Both the position numbers and the translations under genes were made by a program. The notes beneath the pieces are model-generated. The model did not search any database. It was not told where the DNA came from and saw only the letters and a program-made list of their open reading frames with translations. This document shows, in pieces, positions 57,817 through 64,000 of a DNA stretch of 64,000 nt. The stretch is taken from NCBI RefSeq assembly GCF_014646255.1, contig NZ_BMNC01000001.1:623366-687365 (forward strand), read 5' to 3'. Within the stretch, counting starts at the first letter, position 1. Each line of letters starts with the position of its first letter. The stretch comes from Lentzea pudingi. GTDB taxonomy: Bacteria > Actinomycetota > Actinomycetes > Mycobacteriales > Pseudonocardiaceae.

Positions 57817-58843
57817 GCGGATGCATGATGTCGTGGTGGCCGGGGGAGGACCGGCTGGTCTTGCCGTGGCGCTGGGGTGTGCCCAGGCAGGCATGGACGT
57901 GGTGATCTGCGAGAAGCGGCCCGGTGTGCTCGACAAGGCCTGCGGGGAAGGACTGATGCCCGGTGCCGTGCGGGCACTGGCCGCACTCGGCGTGGACCCG
58001 CCAGGACATGCGATCAACGGCATCACCTACCGGCAAGGCACCCTGGCCGTGCACGCGCCGTTCCGGTGCGGCACCGGACGTGGCGTGCGCCGCACCGAGC
58101 TGCACGACGCGCTGAGCGAAGCGGTCCGCCGCGCCGGAGTGCCCGTGTCGCACACCCCGATCACCGAGGTTTCGCAGCACGACGACCACGTGAGAGCCGG
58201 TGGGCTGCGGGCGCGCTACCTCGTCGCCGCGGACGGCCTGCACTCGCCGATCCGCGATCTCGTCGGTCTCGGTTCGCAAGGCACGACTTCCACGCCGCGA
58301 TGGGGACTGCGCCGGCACTTCACGCTCCCGCCCTGGGAAGGCGGGGTGGAGGTGACGTGGGCGCGGAGGTCGGAGGCCTACGTGACACCGGTAGCACCGG
58401 ACACGGTCGGCGTGGCGATCCTGTCGTCGGTGCGCGGCGGCTTCACACAACAACTCACGGCGTTTCCCGATCTGGCCGCGCGACTGGCGGACGCGCAACC
58501 GGCCTCGCGTGTGCGGGGCGCCGGACCGTTGCGGCAAACGACGACCGGCCGCGTCGCCGGACGCGTGCTGCTGGCAGGAGACGCGGCGGGCTACGTGGAC
58601 GCGCTCACCGGCGAAGGGCTCGCCCTGTCGCTGAGCACCGCGGCCGAACTGGTCCGCTGCCTGCGAGCCGGACGGCCCGCGGACTACGAACGCGCCTGGG
58701 TACGCACATCGCGCCGGTCGCGCTGGCTGACAGAATCCCTGCTGTGGGCCAGAAATCGGCCGGTGCTCGGGCGCCAGATCGTTCCGGCCGCCGTTCGCGC
58801 GCCGTGGCTGTTCGCCGCCGCGGTCCACCAACTGGCCCGCTGA
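57809..58843 (+). CDS. FAD-dependent aromatic monooxygenase-like enzyme
   Basis: 344 residues. FAD motifs: VVVAGGGPAGLAVALG (GxGxxG), YLVAADGLHSPIR (DG motif) and GRVLLAGDAAGYVDALTGEG (GD motif). The position after the methyltransferase suggests hydroxylation of the methoxyresorcinol ring to a hydroquinone, as for AgqC. It is followed by a 17-codon ORF and a second flavoprotein, all joined by overlapping stop/start codons. Confidence 0.85.
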   Translation: MSERMHDVVVAGGGPAGLAVALGCAQAGMDVVICEKRPGVLDKACGEGLMPGAVRALAALGVDPPGHAINGITYRQGTLAVHAPFRCGTGRGVRRTELHDALSEAVRRAGVPVSHTPITEVSQHDDHVRAGGLRARYLVAADGLHSPIRDLVGLGSQGTTSTPRWGLRRHFTLPPWEGGVEVTWARRSEAYVTPVAPDTVGVAILSSVRGGFTQQLTAFPDLAARLADAQPASRVRGAGPLRQTTTGRVAGRVLLAGDAAGYVDALTGEGLALSLSTAAELVRCLRAGRPADYERAWVRTSRRSRWLTESLLWARNRPVLGRQIVPAAVRAPWLFAAAVHQLAR

Positions 58844-58896
58844 TGGCGGCGGCCGCGGTGCGGGCGATCCTTCACATCGACTGGCGGGTGAGCTGA
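58843..58896 (+). CDS. Seventeen-codon coupling ORF
   Basis: ATG 58843 overlaps the stop of the monooxygenase gene (TGATG) and the ORF MAAAAVRAILHIDWRVS ends in a TGA that overlaps the ATG of the next flavoprotein (TGATG). Terminating and restarting ribosomes would thus pass through it. Whether the peptide has a role of its own is unknown. Confidence 0.4.
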   Translation: MAAAAVRAILHIDWRVS

Positions 58897-60044
58897 TGGC
58901 CACGCACGACAGCTGGGACTTGGTCGTCGTCGGAGCGGGTCCCGCCGGTTCAACGGCCGCCCTCGCGGCGTTGCGCGCGAACCCCGCTGCACGCGTGCTG
59001 ATGCTGGACTCAGCGCGGTTCCCGCGCGACAAGGTGTGCGGTGACGGTGTCGCGCCGCACGCGCTGGACGTGCTGGACGGCCTCGGCGTGGACGTCGGCG
59101 AGCTCACCGCCGGCACCGCCCCGGTCCTGGACCTGCGGCTGACTTCACCGCGAGGTGTGACGGCCCAGCGCCGATTCGCACGCCCCGCCTCGGTCGTGCC
59201 CCGCGCGCTGCTCGACGCGCGCCTCGTCCTGGCGGCCCGCGCGGCAGGCGCGCAGCTGCGTCGGCACCGCGTCCGCTCGCTCACCCAGGTCAGCGACGGC
59301 GTCGACATCGACGGCGAGTTCCACGCGCGCACGGTGATCGGCGCGGACGGCGCAGAATCGGTGGTACGAAGGCAATGCGGGGCACACGGTGCGAAACCGG
59401 GCACCACCGCCATCGCACTGCGCGGGTACACCAGTGCTGCCCCATGGCCAGCAGCGCAACAACAGCTCGTCATGACCACCGCGCACTGGCCCGCCTACGC
59501 CTGGGTCTTCCCCGTCGGTGACGGCACAGCGAACGTCGGCTACGGCGAGCTCATCCGCACCGGGACACCGACCCGGGCGCACCTGACCGAGCGCCTGCAC
59601 GCGCTGCTGCCCGACTGCCCGCCACTGACGCTGCGCGGCCACCGGCTGCCGCTGTCACCGGGCAGGCCCGACGTCGGCCACGGCCGCGTGCTGCTCGCGG
59701 GCGACGCGGCCTCACTGATCAACCCGCTCACCGGCGAGGGCATCTACTACGCCGTCCTGTCCGGGCTTCTCGCCGGCCAAGCCGCCCTGACACCCGACCC
59801 CGGCGGCCACTACCGCCGAGCGTTGCGCAACCGGCTCGGCAGGCACCTGCGGCACACCGACACCCTCGCGCGGCTCACCTCCAAACCGAAACTCGTCGAC
59901 CTTGCCACGGCCGCGGCCCGCGATCATCAGCGCGCGTTCGACGACCTCGTCGAGATCGGCCTCGGAGCGGGCGGCATCCGCCTCGCCCTTGTCATGGCAA
60001 TGCTCACCACTCTCGCTCACCACCCTCGCGCGATCCACCCCTGA
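58896..60044 (+). CDS. Geranylgeranyl-reductase-family flavoprotein
   Basis: 382 residues. FAD motifs: LVVVGAGPAGSTAALAAL, RFPRDKVCGDGVAPHALDVL (the characteristic CGDG block of the GGR family), IGADGAESVVRR and VLLAGDAASLINPLTGEGI. It probably reduces a double bond of a prenyl chain. In the Agq pathway the product carries a dihydrogeranyl group, and this enzyme is a natural candidate for that reduction. Confidence 0.88.
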   Translation: MATHDSWDLVVVGAGPAGSTAALAALRANPAARVLMLDSARFPRDKVCGDGVAPHALDVLDGLGVDVGELTAGTAPVLDLRLTSPRGVTAQRRFARPASVVPRALLDARLVLAARAAGAQLRRHRVRSLTQVSDGVDIDGEFHARTVIGADGAESVVRRQCGAHGAKPGTTAIALRGYTSAAPWPAAQQQLVMTTAHWPAYAWVFPVGDGTANVGYGELIRTGTPTRAHLTERLHALLPDCPPLTLRGHRLPLSPGRPDVGHGRVLLAGDAASLINPLTGEGIYYAVLSGLLAGQAALTPDPGGHYRRALRNRLGRHLRHTDTLARLTSKPKLVDLATAAARDHQRAFDDLVEIGLGAGGIRLALVMAMLTTLAHHPRAIHP

Positions 60045-60265
60045 CATTCCGAGCGACAGACGGCTCGTCGGGTGGCGCGGTGATCCACGAGATCGCCGAT
60101 CGGGGTCGGCAGATCGACGGCGTTCGACGCTGTTCGAATCGATTCCAGTCGAACCAGGCGCTGGCCGGTCTTTCTTTGCTCGCCATACATCTTCGCGCCA
60201 TGCAAGGCATATATGAATTTCTCTCGCGTTGATCTAGCCTCGCTCGACGTCGAGGCGGAATCAGA
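60045..60265. other. Intergenic region before the nuclease gene
   Basis: 220 bp, less GC-rich than its surroundings, with AT-rich stretches (GCATATATGAATTTC near 60208). It should contain the promoter of the secreted nuclease gene. No gene recognised. Confidence 0.4.
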
Positions 60266-60280
60266 GTGGGGAGTCATGTG

Positions 60281-61614
60281 GTGAGGATGATCCGGATCGG
60301 CAGATCTGTTGCCGCTGTTGCCTTGTTGGCAGTGGGAGCGTTGACGGCAGGAGCCGTTCCCGCAGTGGGGGCGCCACCCTCGGGCGGAACGTTCTCAGTG
60401 CTCAGCTACAACATCGCCGGGTTGCCGGAAGGACTGTCCAGCGGTGACCCACGGGTGAACACCCCGATCATCGGACAGCGGATCAGGCCGTACGACATCG
60501 TTCACGTGCAGGAGGACTTCAACTACCACGCCTCCTTCTACGCCAACAACACGCACCCGTTTCGCACGCCCACCAGCGGCGGCGTCCCGTTCGGCGACGG
60601 GCTCAACACGGTGTCCGACCACCCGTACTCGGACCTCACTCGCGACAAGTGGGACAGGTGCAACGGCACGGACTGCCTGACCCCCAAAGGGTTCTCCTGG
60701 TCACGAATCCGGGTGGCGGAGGGGGTGCTGATCGACTTCTACAACGTCCACTCCAACGCGGGCTCGGCCGAACCCGATCTGGCCGCGCGGCGAGCCAACA
60801 TCAGTGAGCTGTCGCGGTTCATCACCGCCAACTCAGCGGGCAACGCCGTCGTCGTCGCCGGTGACACCAACACCCGCTACACCCGCACCGGCGACAACAT
60901 CCGGGAACTTCTCACCACCAACGGCCTGACCGATGCCTGGATCCAGGAGGAACTCGGTGGTGTGCCACCGGCTGCCGGTAGTCCGGCGGCGGTCTGCGAC
61001 GACCAGAACGTCACCGACGCGTGTGAAGTCGTCGACAAGATCCTCTACCGCGGCAACCGGTACATCACGCTGGATCTGAACCGGTATGGCAACGAGAACG
61101 CGGCCTTCCGCACCGCCGACAACAAGATGCTCTCCGACCACTACCCCATCGCGGCCGATTCCGGTGGACGCTCAACCCCGCGCTGTCGCTCAGCGACAAG
61201 TTCGGCGGGCCACATGGCACACCGTTCACCGATGTCGCCGCTGTGCCGTTGTCACAGCGGGTCACAGGAGTGGGCATCCGTACGGGATCGCGTGTCGACC
61301 AGGTCCAGATCGTGCTCGCCGACGGAACCTCTCATGTCCACGGTGGCAACGGGGGCACCGCGCACTGGCTGGCTCTGTCGCCGGGGGAGCATCTGACATC
61401 GGTCAAGCTCCACTCAGCACAACACAACGGGCACACGAGGATCTTCGGCATCGGCTTCACGACCGACGCCGGCCGCTCCCTGTCCGGCGGCACCGAGACG
61501 TCGAGTTCCACGAGCTACACCGCGCCCCACGGGTGGCAGATCGCCGGTTTCCACGGACGCTCCGGAGACGGGATCGATTCGCTCGGCGTGATCTGCACGA
61601 GGATTCCGTCATGA
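60281..61614 (+). pseudogene. Secreted nuclease/phosphatase-type protein with jacalin-like domain, frameshifted
   Basis: GTG 60281 (GGGGAG 7 nt upstream) opens a signal peptide (VAAVALLAVGALTAGAVPAVGA) and an endonuclease/exonuclease/phosphatase fold: LSYNIAG, VHVQEDFNYH, VVVAGDTNTRYTR and MLSDHYPI carry the expected catalytic Asn, Glu, Asp and His. At about 61158 the sequence gattccgg breaks the frame; with one more t it would continue as DFRWTLNPALSLSDKFGGPH into a jacalin-like lectin domain (VTGVGIRTGSRVDQV, GGNGGTAHWLALSPGEHL, GWQIAGFHGRSGDGIDSLG) ending at 61614. As read, the nuclease domain ends in a random tail at 61396. Sequencing error or true frameshift cannot be told apart here. 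Confidence 0.75.
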
Positions 61615-63215
61615 CAGGGCAGACCGACCGGCGCGGATTCCTCATCGGTACCGGAATCGCGGCCGGAGCCGTGCTCGGCACCGCTCCGACGAAGGCGGAC
61701 GACGAGCGCAGCGGCGGCTACCTCTGGCTGGCTGGTGATCACCACGTGCACAGCCAGTACAGCAACGACGCGATGTACCCGGTGTCCACACAGGCACAAC
61801 GGGCCGCCCAGCACGGCTTGAGCTGGCTCGCCATCACCGACCACGGCAACGTCCCATTCGCGACGCACAGCATCGCGCCGCTCATAGCGGACATCGAGGC
61901 GACGCGGCGCGCTCGTGACGACGTGCTGGTGTTCACAGGCCTGGAGTGGAACATCCCGGCGGGCGAGCACACCACGTTGATGCTCGCGCCAGGGCGCAAC
62001 GAAGCCCGGCTGCTGCAGGAATTCGTCACCCGGTTCGACGCTCGGGTCAACGGCACTCGTGACGGCACGCCCGCCAACGAGGCGATCGCGCTGCAGGCGT
62101 TGCAGTTCCTGCGTGACGCTGTGGCCGCCGGCCGGATCAGCGACGCGCTGGTGCTGCCCAACCACCCGTCGCGACTGGGCATCAACTCTCCGCAGGAGAC
62201 CCGCGGCTGGCGGGACGCCGCTCCCGGCATCGTGATCGGGATGGAAGGCGCGCCAGGGCATCAGGCGGCCGGTCTGCCCGCGCCGGGCATGGCACGCGGC
62301 CGCGGGCTGTACGACTCCGCACCGGGCAAGTTCTCCTTCCCGGGCTATCCGGCCGGCAGCTACCGCACCTGGGGAGGGTTCGACTGGGCGGCGGCCACCG
62401 TCGGCGGTCTGTGGGACAGCATGCTCGCCGAAGGCAAGCCGTGGTGGATCACCACCACGTCGGACGGCCACCAGGGCTGCGGGGACTGGATGAAGAACCC
62501 GGTCGACCGGCTGGACCAACAGCCCTACGACAACGTTCCGTATGACAGCGAGGGACGCACGTTCGCCAACACCGGCCGCTTCCCGGACCCGGTCAACGCC
62601 GGCCGCCCGGCCGTCGAGTACAGCTCGTTCCCGCCCGGCACCTACAACAAGACCTGGGTGGGAGTCACCCATCGCGGATACCGCGAGGTGATGCGGGCGA
62701 TGCGGGCCGGACGGATGTGGGTCTGCCTCGGTGATCTCGTGTCCGGCCTGGACGTGCGACTGCGCCGGCGCGGATCACGCGGCCAGGGCGTCGTGATGGG
62801 CGGCACCATGCGAGCTCGTCGCGGCGAGACAGTGGAGGCCGTGATCAGAATCAATCTCGCGGACGGCGCGAACTTCGCCGGCTTCGTGCCGAAGCTCGCC
62901 AGGGTGGACCTGATCGCCGGCCGGATCACCGGCCCCGCCGCTGATCGGTCGGCGATGCACACACCGCACACCAAGGTCGTCACGTCGTGGGATGTGCGGC
63001 AGCGGGCCGGCGTCGTCGAACTGGTCCACCAGTTCACCGTCGACGGCCCGTTCTACGTGCGGGTCCGCGGTACCGATGGCAAGCGCAGCGCAGCGGGCTA
63101 CCACGGTGCCGGCGTCGACCCAGTCGGTCCGGCCATCGACGTCGCCGGTCAAGCCGATCCGTGGGAAGACCTCTGGTTCTACTCGAACCCCGTTTTCTGC
63201 GTGGCAGAACGCTGA
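61611..63215 (+). CDS. Tat-exported PHP-domain phosphoesterase
   Basis: 534 residues from ATG 61611, overlapping the stop of the lectin part (ATGA). The N-terminus TDRRGFLIGTGIAAGAVLG is a twin-arginine signal. The PHP metal site is DHHVHSQYSND, with AITDHGN and FTGLEWN downstream; the C-terminal 170 residues are beta-rich. PHP enzymes split phosphate esters; secreted forms may act on nucleotides or phosphorylated polymers. Tight coupling to the nuclease-lectin gene suggests joint extracellular scavenging of phosphorus-containing compounds. Confidence 0.82.
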   Translation: MTGQTDRRGFLIGTGIAAGAVLGTAPTKADDERSGGYLWLAGDHHVHSQYSNDAMYPVSTQAQRAAQHGLSWLAITDHGNVPFATHSIAPLIADIEATRRARDDVLVFTGLEWNIPAGEHTTLMLAPGRNEARLLQEFVTRFDARVNGTRDGTPANEAIALQALQFLRDAVAAGRISDALVLPNHPSRLGINSPQETRGWRDAAPGIVIGMEGAPGHQAAGLPAPGMARGRGLYDSAPGKFSFPGYPAGSYRTWGGFDWAAATVGGLWDSMLAEGKPWWITTTSDGHQGCGDWMKNPVDRLDQQPYDNVPYDSEGRTFANTGRFPDPVNAGRPAVEYSSFPPGTYNKTWVGVTHRGYREVMRAMRAGRMWVCLGDLVSGLDVRLRRRGSRGQGVVMGGTMRARRGETVEAVIRINLADGANFAGFVPKLARVDLIAGRITGPAADRSAMHTPHTKVVTSWDVRQRAGVVELVHQFTVDGPFYVRVRGTDGKRSAAGYHGAGVDPVGPAIDVAGQADPWEDLWFYSNPVFCVAER

Positions 63216-63360
63216 GAGGGCTACGTCGACGACGCTGCGCCAGTACCGGCGCGTCCGTGACATCGCCGCGTTGAGCTCGACGCCTTCGTCCGCACAGGTA
63301 AGGCCGCTGAGCACGGCGCCGGATTCGGCGGGATTCTCACCCGGACGGGCGAACCGCCGG

Positions 63361-63825
63361 TCAGGCGTGCCTGTTCGCCTCTTCCCGGAGGACGGCGAGC
63401 GCTTGGTCGGCGTGGACGTCGAACTTCAGCTCGCTCTTGACCACCTCGAGGATCCGGCGGTCGGTGTCGATGACGAAGGTGCGCCGCTTCGCGTGCAGTG
63501 GGCTGAAGCGCCGCCAAGCGTCGAACTGCTTCGCCACGGCACCATCCACATCGGACAGCAGCGGGTAGTCGAAGTTGTTGGCGAGGGCGAACGTTCGCTG
63601 CTTGCGCGTCGCGTCCGGGCTGATGCCGATCCGGTGTGCGCCGACTTCGGCGAACTCCTCCGCCAGGTCGCGGAAGTGGCAGCTCTCCTGGGTGCAGCCG
63701 CCGGACGACGCCATCGGGTAGAAGAACAGCACCACCGGGCCGGTGGCCAGGAAGTCGGACAGCGTGCGGGGGTCGCCGTTGTGATCGGGCAGCGTGAAGT
63801 CCGGAGCGGTGTCTCCTCGTTTCAT
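63361..63825 (-). CDS. bcp: Peroxiredoxin of the Bcp/PrxQ type
   Basis: 154 residues. The active site is SSGGCTQESCHFRD, with the peroxidatic Cys in GGCT and a second Cys five residues later, the usual PrxQ spacing. It reduces hydroperoxides with thioredoxin. N-terminal start MKRGDTAPDFTLPDHNGDPR fits the family exactly. The usual TPGCT is changed to SGGCT. Confidence 0.9.
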   Translation of the reverse strand: MKRGDTAPDFTLPDHNGDPRTLSDFLATGPVVLFFYPMASSGGCTQESCHFRDLAEEFAEVGAHRIGISPDATRKQRTFALANNFDYPLLSDVDGAVAKQFDAWRRFSPLHAKRRTFVIDTDRRILEVVKSELKFDVHADQALAVLREEANRHA

Positions 63826-63882
63826 GGTGGTGGTTCGGAGCCGCGAGCGCTGTGGATTGCTCCACGACGAAAGCGCGGAACA

Positions 63883-63924
63883 CGACTGGACCCCGACTGC
63901 CTGGTGGCTGCCGGGGTCCAGTCG
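63883..63924. terminator. Hairpin terminator of the right-hand gene
   Basis: A perfect 13-bp stem, CGACTGGACCCCG / CGGGGTCCAGTCG, with a 16-nt loop, 13 nt beyond the stop of the minus-strand gene entering from the right edge. It separates that gene from the peroxiredoxin gene. Confidence 0.75.
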
Positions 63925-63937
63925 TCTCTGCTGGTGT

Positions 63938-64000
63938 TCAGAGCCAGGAGGACAGCGCCTTGAGAATCGTGGCGCGGTTGCGTGGTGCGGTGAGGGTGGC
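63938..64000 (-). CDS. C-terminal end of an unidentified gene (partial)
   Basis: The last 20 residues, ATLTAPRNRATILKALSSWL, are visible before the TGA at 63938-63940; the rest lies beyond the right edge. The terminator after it supports a real gene end. Too short to assign. Confidence 0.5.
   Translation of the reverse strand, partial: ATLTAPRNRATILKALSSWL

Noticed and set aside
60017..60277. Minus-strand ORF of 86 codons between the flavoprotein and nuclease genes
   Set aside because: It overlaps the end of the flavoprotein gene and the promoter of the nuclease gene, has no ribosome-binding site and no known domain.
63216..63360. tRNA-like look of the minus strand (GGTTCGCCCGTCCGGGTGAG)
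   Set aside because: No T-loop TTCRA consensus, no acceptor stem pairing and no CCA end; no cloverleaf could be drawn.

Overview
The window is chromosomal DNA of a very GC-rich actinomycete, most likely a Pseudonocardiaceae member of the Lentzea/Saccharothrix/Lechevalieria type. The grounds are codon bias, frequent GTG/TTG starts, GTGA/ATGA-coupled genes, an EspG/PPE type VII secretion-substrate operon, an SsgA-like sporulation protein, a gylR-glpFKD locus, 2-methylisoborneol genes and a type III PKS cluster. No tRNA, rRNA, CRISPR array or intact insertion sequence was found.

Left part (1-16.2 kb, minus strand): one operon encodes a PE-like protein, a PPE protein, the chaperone EspG, a YbaB/EbfC-like protein, a WXG100-like membrane-active protein and a giant effector (at least 3,106 residues, running off the left edge). 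The effector carries a metzincin-like zinc-protease motif and possible glycosyltransferase-like motifs. Upstream lies a second unit with the same promoter, whose elements match at one constant offset of 1,217 bp. It keeps only espG: the PE-PPE pair is gone, leaving a scar of about 21 codons.

16.2-36 kb: an MFS exporter with a short leader ORF, a secreted M9-type collagenase, a LysR regulator, an Xaa-Pro aminopeptidase, a glycerol regulon (IclR/GylR and a second glycerol kinase facing glpF-glpK-glpD), an Scr1-type HTH protein, an SsgA-like protein, a pirin, ZapE, a voltage-gated cation channel with a CaV-like selectivity filter, and a large secreted beta-helix protein. A palindromic element lies inside the coding sequence of both the collagenase (twice) and the LysR gene.

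36-45 kb: geranyl diphosphate methyltransferase plus a C11 terpene cyclase, then a LacI-controlled operon (LacI, FAD oxidoreductase, sugar-binding lipoprotein, two permeases, esterase) with two matching LacI operators.

45-50 kb: a run of small stress-type genes (MscS-like channel, DUF3072, YflT-like protein, pyrimidine-dimer glycosylase-like protein), several behind sigma-B/sigma-F-type promoters, next to partner-switching regulators (MEDS/HATPase and STAS). 50.3-51 kb holds decayed DNA methylase and tyrosine-integrase genes, a degraded mobile element, followed by a transglutaminase-like and an NTF2-like protein.

53-60 kb: a zinc dehydrogenase and an SDR behind a sigma-B-type promoter, then UbiA, type III PKS, ICMT-like methyltransferase, FAD monooxygenase and geranylgeranyl-reductase-like enzyme. 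This set resembles the alkyl-O-dihydrogeranyl-methoxyhydroquinone pathway. 60-64 kb: a secreted nuclease/phosphatase-type protein frameshifted away from its jacalin-like lectin domain, a Tat-exported PHP phosphoesterase, a Bcp-type peroxiredoxin and the end of one more gene.
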